Of a stretch of DNA of 64,000 nucleotides, positions 29,375 through 37,841 are shown in pieces. The translations under genes were made by a program, and so were the position numbers. The stretch is from Agromyces cerinus (GTDB lineage Bacteria; Actinomycetota; Actinomycetes; Actinomycetales; Microbacteriaceae): positions 868,001 through 932,000 of the forward strand of contig NZ_JAFBCT010000001.1 of assembly GCF_016907835.1 (NCBI RefSeq), in the 5' to 3' direction. The notes under the pieces are model-generated. The model worked only from the letters and a program-made list of their open reading frames with translations, was not told the DNA's origin and made no database searches. The number at the start of each line of letters is the position of its first letter. Within the stretch, counting starts at the first letter, position 1.

Positions 29375-30282
29375 GGCTCGGTCTCGTACTCGCCGAGGCG
29401 GCGAACGGCCTTCGCCGCAACGCCTCGATGGTGGTCTCCGTCGTGCTCGTCACGTTCATCTCGCTGACCTTCGTCGGCACCGCGGCACTGCTGCAGCTGC
29501 AGATCGGCCAGATGAAGAACTACTGGTACGACCGGGCGCAGGTCGCCGTCTACCTCTGCACGAGCGTGTCGACGACCGCCGGGTGCACCGACGGCGAGGC
29601 GACCGAGGAGCAGAAGGCGGCGATCGAGGAGCAGCTCTCCTCCGACACCCTCTCGAAGTACATCGACGAGTTCTACTTCGAAGACCACGATCAGGCCTTC
29701 GCGAACTTCCAGGAGCAGTTCAAGGGCACCCCTGCCGCTGACTACGTGACGCCCGAGGTGCTGAACGAGACGTTCTGGGTGAACCTCGTCGACCCGTCCC
29801 AGGCGGCGGTGCTCGTCGAGAGCTTCGCGGGCATGGCGGGCGTCGAGGGCGTCGTCGACCAACGCCGCTACCTCGACCAGATCTTCGACGTGCTGAACGC
29901 GGCGAGCTACACCGCGATCACGGTCGCCGCCATCATGCTCGTCGCGGCGGCGCTGCTCATCGCGACGACCATCAGGCTCTCCGCCTTCTCACGACGGCGA
30001 GAACTCGGCATCATGCGCCTGGTCGGGGCGTCCAACCGGTTCATCCAGACGCCGTTCATCCTCGAGGGGGTGTTCGCAGGACTCATCGGCTCCCTGCTGG
30101 CAGGCGGCGCCGTGGTGGCGATCGTGGTCTTCTTCGTGCAGGGCTACCTCGCCGACAACCTCTCGTTCACGTTCGTCGACCTCTCCGACGCGCTGCTCGT
30201 GGTGCCGTTGCTGATCCTCGTCGGTGTCGTGCTCGCCGCGGTCTCGGCCGGCATCGCGATCACGAGATACCTGAAGGTCTGA
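29371..30282 (+). CDS. ftsX: Cell division permease FtsX
   Basis: 303 residues, four membrane helices. The N-terminal [20 protein letters not shown] precedes TM1 ([16 protein letters not shown]). The extracytoplasmic loop (about residues 50-165) has a cysteine pair ([15 protein letters not shown]) and [20 protein letters not shown]. The C-terminal FtsX-like domain has [20 protein letters not shown]. It acts with FtsE to transmit ATP hydrolysis to septal hydrolases such as RipC-type enzymes. Start overlaps the ftsE stop (ATGA). Confidence 0.96.
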
Positions 30283-30317
30283 TCGGCCGGGTTTCGACAC
30301 GCCCGGGCGCGAGCAGC

Positions 30318-30323
30318 TAGACT
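30318..30323 (+). promoter_or_regulatory. -10 element for smpB
   Basis: TAGACT lies 55 nt before GTG 30379. Unlike its neighbours, smpB has a leader with an AAGGAG ribosome site at 30368-30373. Confidence 0.5.
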
Positions 30324-30378
30324 GAACGGCTGCTCCGGATGCCCCGGGGCATCCGCTATTCGAAGCAAGGAGCCGCTC

Positions 30379-30855
30379 GTGCCCAGGGAGACCGGTCAGA
30401 AGGTCGTGGCGACCAACCGCAAGGCGCGCCACGACTACACGATCGAGGACACCTACGAGGCCGGCCTCGTGCTCACCGGCACCGAGGTGAAGTCGCTCCG
30501 CGAGGGTCGCGCGTCGCTCGTCGACGGCTACGCCTTCATCGAGGGTGGCGAGATGTGGCTCGACGCCGTGCACATCCCCGAGTACACCGAGGGCACGTGG
30601 AACAACCACGCGCCGCGTCGCAAGCGCAAGCTCCTGCTGCACAAGCAGGAGATCGTGAAGATCAGCCACCGCACGAGCCAGGGCGGTTACACCCTCGTGC
30701 CCCTGCAGATCTACTTCTCGGGCGGGCGCGCGAAGGTCGAGATCGCGGTCGCGAAGGGCAAGCGCGAGTACGACAAGCGCCACGCGCTGCGCGAGCGCCA
30801 GGACAAGCGCGAGGCCGATCGCGCCATGGCGAGCCGGAAGAACCTCGGCGACTGA
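30379..30855 (+). CDS. smpB: SsrA-binding protein SmpB
   Basis: 158 residues. It delivers tmRNA to stalled ribosomes. The oligonucleotide-binding barrel is clear: [40 protein letters not shown] and [16 protein letters not shown]. The C-terminal basic tail ([20 protein letters not shown]) mimics mRNA/decoding contacts. Start GTG 30379 is supported by AAGGAG. The tmRNA gene it serves lies 1.7 kb downstream, separated by a phosphatase and a minus-strand SIMPL gene. Confidence 0.97.
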   Translation: MPRETGQKVVATNRKARHDYTIEDTYEAGLVLTGTEVKSLREGRASLVDGYAFIEGGEMWLDAVHIPEYTEGTWNNHAPRRKRKLLLHKQEIVKISHRTSQGGYTLVPLQIYFSGGRAKVEIAVAKGKREYDKRHALRERQDKREADRAMASRKNLGD

Positions 30856-30932
30856 GCTCGGCGCCGAGCACCGGTTCGTGCGCTGCTCCCGGCTCTGAGA
30901 GCGCGTCGGAGAGCCCGTGTAGGCTCGGCACG

Positions 30933-31670
30933 ATGGAGACCTCGACGCGCATTCCGGTTCCCGGTACCTACAACTTCCGCGACGTCGGCGGGCTGCCGGC
31001 ACGGAACGGCACCGTCCGCGACGGCGTGCTCTACCGGTCCGACGGCCTCGCCCGTCTCGGCGAGGCCGGCCAGGAGCGGCTCCGCGACCTCGGCGTCGGC
31101 ATCGTCATCGACCTGCGCGACGAGCGGGAGGTCGCGGCCTTGCCCGACGACCTCGGCGACCTCGACGTCGAGGTGCTGCGGCTGCCGGTCTTCGAGGGCT
31201 CGGGTGCGTCGCAGGGCATGGCGGGCATCTCGCTCGAGGCGCTCTACGAGCGCATCGTGACCCAGCACACCTCCGTCGTGGTCGATGCCCTGCGCGAGAT
31301 CTCGATCGCCGGCGACCGTGCCGTCGTCGTGCACTGCACCGCGGGCAAGGATCGCACGGGCATCGTCATCGCCCTCGCGCTGCTCGCGGTCGGCGTCGAC
31401 CGGGAGTCCGTCGTGGCCGACTACGCCTCGACCGAGGCCAATCTCGCCGGCGAGTGGCTCGAGGGCATGATCACGCGCATGGCGGGCTACGGGGTGCCCG
31501 ACTCGCCCGCGCTGCGCACGCTCCTGGGCGGCAGCCCGCGCGAGGCGCTCGACGACGTCATCGAACTCGTCGAACGCGACCACGGTTCGGTGCGCGAGTA
31601 TCTCCTCGCGTCGGGTCTCGAGCTCAGCGCACTCGCCGAGCTCGAGAACCTGCTCGTCGAGCCCGCCTGA
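30933..31670 (+). CDS. Protein tyrosine/serine phosphatase (PtpB-like family)
   Basis: 245 residues. The N-terminal TYNFRDVGGLPARNGTVRDG and VLYRSDGLARL are diagnostic of the tyrosine phosphatase 3 family. The active-site loop HCTAGKDRTG (HCx5R) lies near residues 133-142. The general-acid region and lid helices (VADYASTEANLAGEWLEGMI) follow. Members hydrolyse phospho-Tyr or phospho-Ser, and some act on phosphoinositides. There is no signal peptide. TAGGCT (30920-30925) lies 7 nt before the ATG, so a leaderless mRNA is likely. Confidence 0.9.
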   Translation: METSTRIPVPGTYNFRDVGGLPARNGTVRDGVLYRSDGLARLGEAGQERLRDLGVGIVIDLRDEREVAALPDDLGDLDVEVLRLPVFEGSGASQGMAGISLEALYERIVTQHTSVVVDALREISIAGDRAVVVHCTAGKDRTGIVIALALLAVGVDRESVVADYASTEANLAGEWLEGMITRMAGYGVPDSPALRTLLGGSPREALDDVIELVERDHGSVREYLLASGLELSALAELENLLVEPA

Positions 31671-31702
31671 GCCTTCGCAGCTCAGACGGCCTCGACGTAC
31701 GC

Positions 31703-32380
31703 TCACACCGCGTCGGCGGTGAACCTCGCCTCGACGGAGGCCGTGATCACGAGCAGTGCGGGCGTGAACTCCGAGGGTCCGCCGCCACCGCCCGACATGT
31801 CGGCCGACGCGCGCATCGCGAACATCCGCTCGCCCCCGCCGCTCGGCGGCACCGGCTGCGCGGTGAGCAGGCCGGTGTCGGCGAGCTCGACGGGCGTCGG
31901 CGTGCCGAGACCGAGTGCTGCTGCGTAGACGGCGGCCTTCGCGACCGCATCGGCGACGGCGCCCTGCTGCGCGGCCTCCTGAGTGCGCTTGCGCGTGGCA
32001 TCCGTCAGTCGCCAGTCGATGCCGCCGACCGAGACCCGACCGTTGACGGAGACCGCGCTGACCCACTCGCCGAGCTTGGCGAGGTCGGTGAAGACGACCT
32101 CGACGTCGGCGTTCACCTGATGCACGACGGGCAACTGCTTGCCCTCGTTGTTCCAAGGGCGGTGCGAGGAGATCTGCAGCTGTCCGGCCGACCACGTGTC
32201 GAGTGCGCCGGAGTCATCGAGTCCCTGCACGGCGGCGATGAGCGCGTCGCGGGATTCGGTCGTGCGCGCGAGCGTCGCGTCGCGTTCGGCTCCGGAGGCG
32301 CTCACGGTGAGGGAGACGGCTCCGAGCTCGGGAGCGATGCGTTCTTCGGCGGTGCCGCGCACGGCGATGACGGTAGCCAC
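31703..32380 (-). CDS. SIMPL domain-containing protein (DUF541)
   Basis: 225 residues. VIAVRGTAEERIAPELGAVS and LTVSASGAERDATLARTTES are typical of the SIMPL/DUF541 fold, followed by DVEVVFTDLAKLGEWVSAVS and WRLTDATRKRTQEAAQQGAV. No signal peptide is seen, so it appears cytoplasmic, unlike many gram-negative relatives. Function is unknown; some relatives affect oxidative stress or signalling. TGGAGG precedes the ATG at good spacing. It is convergent with the phosphatase and divergent from the tmRNA region. Confidence 0.82.
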   Translation of the reverse strand: MATVIAVRGTAEERIAPELGAVSLTVSASGAERDATLARTTESRDALIAAVQGLDDSGALDTWSAGQLQISSHRPWNNEGKQLPVVHQVNADVEVVFTDLAKLGEWVSAVSVNGRVSVGGIDWRLTDATRKRTQEAAQQGAVADAVAKAAVYAAALGLGTPTPVELADTGLLTAQPVPPSGGGERMFAMRASADMSGGGGGPSEFTPALLVITASVEARFTADAV

Positions 32381-32432
32381 ATGGACCTCCAGGTGAATCC
32401 GCTCGGGAATGGCGGAGCGGCCGCGCCTGTTC

Positions 32433-32478
32433 TAGACTGTAAGGCCGGGTACTCACCGTTTCAACGATGGGCACCCGG
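32433..32478 (+). other. Promoter-proximal hairpin upstream of tmRNA
   Basis: TAGACT (32433-32438) would start transcripts near 32445. A hairpin begins exactly there: CCGGGT (32445-32450), CTCA (32452-32455) and CGTT (32457-32460) pair with AACG, TGGG and ACCCGG (ending 32478), with two single mismatches. It may be the 5' leader of the tmRNA precursor or a separate small RNA. The rest of the 195-base gap shows no gene. Confidence 0.4.
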
Positions 32479-32575
32479 GGTTTGGGCTCGTGCTCATTGA
32501 AAACTCCACAGTGCGACAACGGCCCGCCAGGCTGCATGCCCAGTTCCGACTGGGCGATCGGTCACGGCGATGCAT

Positions 32576-32947
32576 GGGGATGATCGGTTTCGACATCGTC
32601 TGCGAACCCACGAGAAGCGGGCCGAGGATCCAGGGTTATCTCGTAAACGATCTCTGGAAAACAATAAGTGCCAATGCAAAGCGCACTGACTTCGCTCTCG
32701 CTGCATAAGCGAGCCCGATAGTCCGTCAGCCCGCGGGTCTGTTCCCGCCCCGGTAGCTGGCGTCATCTAGGGAACTTGCTGCGTGTCGTCGCCTGAGCGA
32801 CACGCGGGACTTCATCAGGCTGGGCCTGTCGACCTAGACGCCTGTGGCAAAGGTCGGGGCCGAGTAGAACGCTTGCACAGGCTGCGCCCGGAGAAGGCGT
32901 GGAATCACAGCGATGGACGGGGGTTCAATTCCCCCCATCTCCACCAT
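32576..32947 (+). ncRNA. ssrA: Transfer-messenger RNA (tmRNA)
   Basis: 372 nt. The tRNA-like ends pair: GGGGATG at 32576-32582 with CATCTCC before A-CCA (CCA encoded at 32945-32947; one G-T pair). The T-loop GTTCAATTC lies next to the 3' end. The tag frame begins at GCC 32670 and ends at TAA 32706-32708, encoding ANAKRTDFALAA; with the alanine carried by tmRNA the added tag is AANAKRTDFALAA. The LAA end is a ClpXP degron. It rescues stalled ribosomes with SmpB. A strong terminator hairpin follows at 32975. Confidence 0.96.
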
Positions 32948-32974
32948 CGGCCGTTGTCGCACAGTGTGGTTCGG

Positions 32975-33009
32975 AAGCCCGGCACCGTGATTCACGGGGC
33001 CGGGCTTCT
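32975..33009 (+). terminator. tmRNA terminator
   Basis: GAAGCCCGGC (32975-32984) pairs with GCCGGGCTTC (33000-33009), and an inner CCGTG/CACGG stem extends it. TCTGTT follows. The remaining 46 bases before the LysR stop contain no gene. Confidence 0.8.
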
Positions 33010-33055
33010 CTGTTGCACGGTTCGTGGCGAGGCGTCGCCGAGCCTGCCCGAGCGA

Positions 33056-33967
33056 TCAGGTGCGAGCGGCGTCGCGAATGAGCTCCGTCAACCGCTGCAC
33101 GGCGGGATGGGTGCGCATCGACCGCTTGACCCGGAGCATGATGCGCCGCCGCACGTCGAGGTCGTCGACGGCGAGCATCGCGACCCCGTCGGGGAGTCGG
33201 ATGGCTCCGAGCCTCGGCAGCACCGTGATGCCGACGCCGGCGGCGACGTAGTCGAAGCCGGTCGCGTAGTCGGGAGCGTCCAGGCGGAACCGCGGGGCGA
33301 AGCCGCGGGCGGCGCAGGCGGACAGGATGATCTCCCGGCACGGTCCTCGGGCGTCGTCGTTGTCGATCCACGGTTCGTCGGCGAGCTCGAGCAGGGTCAC
33401 CGACTCCCGGTGGGCGAGCGGATGCCCCGGTGGCACGACGGCGACGTACCCTTCGGTGCGCAGCGGCTCGACGTCGTAGCCGTCGGCGACTCCGTCGGCG
33501 ACGGCCGGGTCGCGATCGCCGCGCACCGACTCGGCGACGTAGAGCTCGACATCGGGTTCGCCGGTGAGTTGCCCGTGCCGCTCGACGAGGGAGAGCTCGA
33601 GGCGCAGGTCGGGGAACTCGGCCAGCATCGTCGCGGCGATCGCGGGCATCCACGCGCGATTCGAGGAGGAGAAGCAGCTGATGCGGAGGGTGCCGCTGCG
33701 ACCGGAGCGCAGGTCGTCGGCCAGCGAGTCGAAGTCGGCGAGCTGGTCGAGTACGCGGGTGGCGCGATCCGCGACGGCGATGCCGGCCGCGGTCGGCACG
33801 ATGCCGCGGCCGCGCTTCTCGATGAGCGTCAGCCCCGTCTCGCGCTGCAGCGTGCTGACGTGCTGGCTGACGGCCGATGGGGTGTACCCGAGTCGTGCGG
33901 CGGCGCGGTTGATCGAGCCGGTCTGCACGACCGCGCGGAACACCCGGAGTCGATGCGGATCCACCAT
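33056..33967 (-). CDS. LysR family transcriptional regulator
   Basis: 303 residues from ATG 33967. The winged HTH (about residues 1-60) shows LRVFRAVVQTGSINRAAARL, then GYTPSAVSQHVSTLQRETGL. The effector domain (about 90-295) contains FSSSNRAWMPAIAATMLAEF and VPPGHPLAHRESVTLLELAD. TACGAT lies 6 nt upstream (33979-33974), so the mRNA is probably leaderless, and this decides the start. It is divergent from an EamA exporter and is the likely regulator of it. A T-n11-A-type LysR site was not pinned down in the 81-base gap. Confidence 0.88.
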   Translation of the reverse strand: MVDPHRLRVFRAVVQTGSINRAAARLGYTPSAVSQHVSTLQRETGLTLIEKRGRGIVPTAAGIAVADRATRVLDQLADFDSLADDLRSGRSGTLRISCFSSSNRAWMPAIAATMLAEFPDLRLELSLVERHGQLTGEPDVELYVAESVRGDRDPAVADGVADGYDVEPLRTEGYVAVVPPGHPLAHRESVTLLELADEPWIDNDDARGPCREIILSACAARGFAPRFRLDAPDYATGFDYVAAGVGITVLPRLGAIRLPDGVAMLAVDDLDVRRRIMLRVKRSMRTHPAVQRLTELIRDAART

Positions 33968-34048
33968 TCCACGATCGTACAGTTCTGCTGAATGATTCGG
34001 AAGGATCGTTCGCTTGTACTGAGGTGAGCGCGGCCCCAGCATGGATTC

Positions 34049-34975
34049 ATGCGACTGCCCTCGACCACCGCGCCCGACTCGACGAAGGCCGCGACGGCTC
34101 CGGATCCGATCGGCTGGAAGGTGCTTGCCGCGATGATCGTGGTGCTCGTGCTGTGGGCCTCGGCGTTCATCGCGATCCGGGCGGTCGGCGACACGATCTC
34201 ACCGGGGCCGCTCGCGCTCGGCCGACAGCTCGTCGGCGCCGTGGTGCTCGTGGCCATCGCCGCGTGGCGGCGGCCGCCGCTGCCCGGCCCGCGCGCCCTC
34301 GTGCTCATCGCGGTCTACGGGGTCCTCTGGTTCGCGGGATACACCCTGGTGCTCAACATGGCGGAACGTCACCTCGACGCCGGCACGGTCGCGATGCTCG
34401 TGAACATCGCACCGTTGCTCGTGGCCCTCGCCGCCGGGGTGCTGCTGAAGGAGGGCTTTCCGCGACCGCTCATGGTCGGCATCGCGATCGCCTTCGCCGG
34501 CGTCGTGATCATCGCGACCGGCGGAATCGGGGCCGACAGCGAGCCGATCGGCATCGTCCTCGGCATCCTCGCCGCGATGCTCTACGCATCGGGGGTGCTC
34601 GTGCAGAAGGTCGCGCTGCGTTCGTCGGACGCCCTGAGCGCGACCTGGATCGGCTGCGTGGTCGGCGCGCTGGTGCTGCTGCCGTTCCTGCCGCAGACCG
34701 TCGTCGAGCTCTCGGATGCCCCGGCTCCCGCCGTGCTCGCGGTGATCTACCTCGGGGTGGGGCCGTCGGCCGTGGCGTTCCTGCTCTGGGCGTACGTGCT
34801 GAAGCGCAGCTCGGCAGGCGCCACGGCGTCGGCGACACTGGCGGTGCCGGCAATCGTCGTGCTGCTCTCGTGGTTGCTGCTCGGCGAGCTGCCCACCCTG
34901 CTCGGCCTGATCGGCGGAGCGCTCTGCCTGGCCGGTGTGGCGTGGAGCCGCCGGAGGCCGCGCACGACGACCTGA
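34049..34975 (+). CDS. EamA/DMT family exporter
   Basis: 308 residues, ten predicted helices in two EamA repeats. The first half includes VLAAMIVVLVLWASAFIAIR, GRQLVGAVVLVAIAAWRRPP and VLNMAERHLDAGTVAMLVNI. The second includes LGILAAMLYASGVLVQKVAL and YLGVGPSAVAFLLWAYVLKR. Such proteins export amino acids or other metabolites. The substrate is unknown. ATG 34049 gives the conserved N-terminus; no clear ribosome site is seen. Divergent LysR context suggests metabolite-induced expression. Confidence 0.85.
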   Translation: MRLPSTTAPDSTKAATAPDPIGWKVLAAMIVVLVLWASAFIAIRAVGDTISPGPLALGRQLVGAVVLVAIAAWRRPPLPGPRALVLIAVYGVLWFAGYTLVLNMAERHLDAGTVAMLVNIAPLLVALAAGVLLKEGFPRPLMVGIAIAFAGVVIIATGGIGADSEPIGIVLGILAAMLYASGVLVQKVALRSSDALSATWIGCVVGALVLLPFLPQTVVELSDAPAPAVLAVIYLGVGPSAVAFLLWAYVLKRSSAGATASATLAVPAIVVLLSWLLLGELPTLLGLIGGALCLAGVAWSRRRPRTTT

Positions 34976-35039
34976 CCACGCGCCGGCACGAGGATGCCGT
35001 GTGACGACGCCCGACGGCGCGCCACGCGGCATCCGTCGA

Positions 35040-35564
35040 TCAGCGGGCCGCGCCCTCGAGCGTGCCGGTGACCTGGCCGGCCGGGTCGTAGATCACGCAG
35101 GAGACGACACGGTCGTCCATCTGCTCCCAGCTCTCCTTCGAGGGACGGTAGGCGTAGAAGGCGAGCGTCGACACGTCGTAGGCCATGCCGACGAAGGGCT
35201 CGAACTGCGCGAGGCAGGCATCGTCGGACTGCGACTGGATGGCGTCGTCGCCGGGGTACTCGTCGCCCTCGAGCGTCAGGTCGAAGAACACCTCTTCGTC
35301 GTGCGGCTGGTCGCACGGCACGACGGGCACCTCGGAGACGACCTCTTCGCTGACCTCGTTCATGCAGTCGCCGACCATGAGGGCGAAGACATCGGCGTCA
35401 CCCTCCTCGACGATCTCCTGCGTGGTCTCGTCGCGCTCGGGCTGCGGTGCGTTGCCGCCGGCGAGGTTGCTGATCAGGCCGCACCCGCTCAGCGGGATCA
35501 CGACGGCGACCGCGGCGACGGAGACGAGTGCGCGCGTCAGTGTGCGACGCATGGTGGTATTCAA
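35040..35564 (-). CDS. Lipoprotein of the septum-formation-like family
   Basis: 174 residues. The signal peptide RRTLTRALVSVAAVAVVIPL ends in lipobox LSGC, so the mature protein begins at the lipid-modified Cys. The extracytoplasmic domain carries GDCMNEVSEEVVSEVPVVPC and QPHDEEVFFDL, typical of actinobacterial Septum_form proteins, where paired cysteines probably form disulfides (further cysteines in DDACLAQF and VVSCVIYD). Start TTG 35564 has GAGAGG upstream; ATG 35552 (MRRTLT) is an equally plausible start and retains the whole signal peptide. The 122-base gap upstream shows no other gene. Confidence 0.8.
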   Translation of the reverse strand: MNTTMRRTLTRALVSVAAVAVVIPLSGCGLISNLAGGNAPQPERDETTQEIVEEGDADVFALMVGDCMNEVSEEVVSEVPVVPCDQPHDEEVFFDLTLEGDEYPGDDAIQSQSDDACLAQFEPFVGMAYDVSTLAFYAYRPSKESWEQMDDRVVSCVIYDPAGQVTGTLEGAAR

Positions 35565-35687
35565 GGGGTAGGGCCTCTCGATTCGGGTGAGGATGATCGC
35601 GAGGGGACTCGGATCGACCGGCGCCCCCGCCCCATCCGGTTGATTTCGAGGTCAGCCTAGCGGCAGGGTACGACGCGCCGCACGTCA

Positions 35688-36611
35688 TCAGCGCAGATGC
35701 GGCAGCACCTCTGCGGCGATGAGTTCGAGGTGGTCGAGATCGCGCAGGTCGACGAGCTGGAGGTACACGCGGTCGGCGCCGAGATCCCGCAGTCGCAGGA
35801 GCTTCTCCACGGCGGCCGCCGTGGTTCCGGCGATGTTGACGTCGGCGAAGGTCGCCGGGTCCTCGTCGATGGCCGCGAGGCGTCGCCGGTAGTCGGCATC
35901 GGAGTTCGCGACGACGGTCGGCAGGGCGACGCTCGTGCGGATGGAGGCGGGGTCGCGATCGATGTCCTCGCAGGCCTGGCGCACCCGGCCGAACATCTCG
36001 GCGACCACGGTCTCGTCGCGGAACCCGATGTTGAACTCGCTCGCGAATCGGGCGGCGATCGCCGGGGTGCGCTTCGGACCCGAACCGCCGACGATGATCG
36101 GCACGCTCGCCTGCGCGGGCTTCGGCAGCGCCGGCGAGTGCACGAGCCGGTAGTGCTCGCCGGCGAAGTCGTAGTGCTCGCCGACCGGTGTCGACCAGAG
36201 CCCGGTCACCACCTCGAGCTGCTCCTCGAGCAGTCCGAAGCGCTTGGCCGGGAAGGGGATGCCGTAGGCCTCGTGCTCCTCGGCGAACCATCCGGTGCCG
36301 AGGCCGAGCTCGACCCGGCCGCCCGACATGTCATCGACCTGGGCGACCTGGATCGCGAGCACCGACGGGTGCCGGAACGTCGCCGAGGAGACGAGCGTGC
36401 CGAGTCGGATGCGCCGGGTCTCGCGGGCGAGGCCGGCGAGGGTGGTCCATGCGTCGGTCGGGCCGGGCAGGGGATCGGCGTCGTCCATCGCCAGATAGTG
36501 GTCGGAGCGGAACCAGCCGTCGAAGCCGAGCCGCTCGGTCGCCGTCGCCTGTGCGAGCTGGTCGGTGTAGCTCGCGCCCTGCTGGGGCTCGGTGAAGATG
36601 CAGACCTCCAC
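35688..36611 (-). CDS. LLM class flavin/F420-dependent oxidoreductase
   Basis: 307 residues, luciferase-like TIM barrel: EVCIFTEPQQGASYTDQLAQ, ERLGFDGWFRSDHYLAMDD, RIRLGTLVSSATFRHPSVLA and MSGGRVELGLGTGWFAEEHE. SVPIIVGGSGPKRTPAIAAR is the conserved cofactor-phosphate region. Start GTG 36611 lies 9 bases after the hisN-like stop, so the two are co-transcribed. The substrate is unknown. It is a paralogue in fold of the 13.2-kb enzyme but differs in sequence. Confidence 0.87.
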   Translation of the reverse strand: MEVCIFTEPQQGASYTDQLAQATATERLGFDGWFRSDHYLAMDDADPLPGPTDAWTTLAGLARETRRIRLGTLVSSATFRHPSVLAIQVAQVDDMSGGRVELGLGTGWFAEEHEAYGIPFPAKRFGLLEEQLEVVTGLWSTPVGEHYDFAGEHYRLVHSPALPKPAQASVPIIVGGSGPKRTPAIAARFASEFNIGFRDETVVAEMFGRVRQACEDIDRDPASIRTSVALPTVVANSDADYRRRLAAIDEDPATFADVNIAGTTAAAVEKLLRLRDLGADRVYLQLVDLRDLDHLELIAAEVLPHLR

Positions 36612-36620
36612 GCCCGCCGC

Positions 36621-37499
36621 CTACGCCTCGTCGGCGAGTGCCGCGAGCACCTCGTCGTGGAGGGCGCCGTTCGTCGCGAGCGCGTTGCCGCTCCACGGCC
36701 CGGGCGTGCCGGTCACCGAGCTGAAACGACCGCCGGCCTCCTCGACGATGGGGATGAGCGCCGCGAGGTCGTACGGCTTGACGTCGAATTCGGCCGTGAT
36801 GTCGATGAGACCCTCGGCGAGCAGCATGTACGACCACAGGTCGCCGTAGGCGCGGTCGCGCCAGACGCGCTCGGAGAGCGCGAGCAGGCGGTCGAGGTAG
36901 CCGGCATCGCGCCACTGGGCGAGGCTCTGGAAGCTCAGCGAGGCATCGGCGAGCGAGGCGACGCCCGAGACCTGCAGGCGCCGGGCTCCGGGCACGGATG
37001 CCTCGCCGCCCGCGGCCTCGGCCGTGCTGGACTCGCTCGTGCCGTCTTCGCTCGCGCCGGCCTCAGCCGCCGAGGTCGTGGTCCAGGCGCCGAGACCCGT
37101 CGCCGCCCACCAGCGCCGGCCCATGGCCGGTGCCGACGCCACGCCGACGACGGGCACGCCGTCGATCGCGAGGGAGATGAGCGTGCCCCAGACCGGAACG
37201 CCGCGGAGGAAGTTGGCGGTGCCGTCGATCGGGTCGATGATCCACTGCCGTGCCCCGTCGCCCTCCGTTCCGAACTCCTCGCCGAGGATGCCGTCGTCGG
37301 GCCGGGCCGCCGCGATGCGCTCGCGGATCGCCCGCTCGACGGCGAGGTCCGCCTCGGTCACGGGGGAGCGGTCGGGCTTCGTCTGCACGTCGAGGTCGAT
37401 GGCGCGGAATCGTGCGATCGAGACGGCGTCGGCCAGTTCGGCCAGTTCGAGCGCGAGCGCGAGGTCGGAGGTGAGCTGGGAGGCGGAAGCGGCGGTCAC
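36621..37499 (-). CDS. hisN: Inositol-monophosphatase-family phosphatase (HisN-like)
   Basis: 292 residues from GTG 37499. Metal-site motifs are intact: SPVTEADLAVERAIRERI, ILGEEFG, WIIDPIDGTANFLRGVPVWG and, near the end, IDITAEFDVKPYDLAALIPI. Actinobacterial members act as histidinol-phosphate phosphatase. A ~28-residue Ala/Ser/Glu-rich insert (near TTTSAAEAGASEDGTSES) interrupts the fold between conserved blocks. TAGCCT at 37512-37507 lies 7 nt before GTG 37499, so this start is preferred over the in-frame ATG 37526, which would place the hexamer inside the gene. It forms an operon with the LLM gene. Confidence 0.83.
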   Translation of the reverse strand: MTAASASQLTSDLALALELAELADAVSIARFRAIDLDVQTKPDRSPVTEADLAVERAIRERIAAARPDDGILGEEFGTEGDGARQWIIDPIDGTANFLRGVPVWGTLISLAIDGVPVVGVASAPAMGRRWWAATGLGAWTTTSAAEAGASEDGTSESSTAEAAGGEASVPGARRLQVSGVASLADASLSFQSLAQWRDAGYLDRLLALSERVWRDRAYGDLWSYMLLAEGLIDITAEFDVKPYDLAALIPIVEEAGGRFSSVTGTPGPWSGNALATNGALHDEVLAALADEA

Positions 37500-37588
37500 G
37501 ACGATCAGGCTATCGCGGGCGGTCATCGGGTGCGGACGGCGGCGCCGGCCGGTGCGGACGACGCGCGCGACGCGCCGATGCTCGCCCC

Positions 37589-37617
37589 GATTGGCGCAAC
37601 AGTGCATTCTCCTGATA
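37589..37617 (+). promoter_or_regulatory. Promoter of tRNA-Lys
   Basis: TTGGCG (37589-37594), a 17-nt spacer and GATACT (37612-37617) form a housekeeping-type promoter about 54 nt before the tRNA. Nothing else is seen between the hisN start and the tRNA. Confidence 0.45.
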
Positions 37618-37670
37618 CTGTGATTCCTCGGTTCGGGTTGTTGAAAATCCGGGCCGAAACAACACAGTAT

Positions 37671-37743
37671 GCACCTCTAGCTCAATCGGCAGAGCAACTG
37701 ACTCTTAATCAGTGGGTTCTCGGTTCAAGTCCGAGGGGGTGCA
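37671..37743 (+). tRNA. tRNA-Lys (anticodon CUU)
   Basis: 73 nt. Acceptor arms GCACCTC and GGGGTGC pair (one T-G), with discriminator A. D-arm AGCTCAATCGGCAGAGC, anticodon stem ACTGA/TCAGT with loop CTCTTAA (CUU), and T-arm TCGGTTCAAGTCCGA are all canonical. CCA is not encoded. An accessory island begins directly downstream. Confidence 0.97.
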
Positions 37744-37749
37744 CGATGA

Positions 37750-37783
37750 AGCCTCGAACCTCTCGCCGGGTTCGGGGCTTTTT
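37750..37783 (+). terminator. tRNA-Lys terminator
   Basis: An 11-bp stem (37750-37760 with 37769-37779, one T-G pair), a TCTCGCCG loop and a run of five T: the most canonical intrinsic terminator in the window. Confidence 0.9.
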
Positions 37784-37808
37784 CATTTCCCGCAGCCATG
37801 GCCGCACG

Positions 37809-37841
37809 GATGCCTCCGCGCCCTGAAGCCGCGGAGGCATC
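37809..37841 (-). terminator. Terminator overlapping the end of the island operon
   Basis: GATGCCTCCGCG (37809-37820) pairs perfectly with CGCGGAGGCATC (37830-37841). On the minus strand the stem starts inside the stop codon of the acyltransferase-CapA gene (37840-37842). Confidence 0.65.

Noticed and set aside
32490..32708. Open frame ending in the tmRNA tag
   Set aside because: It runs through the tRNA-like part of tmRNA; only the 12 tag codons after the resume codon are translated.
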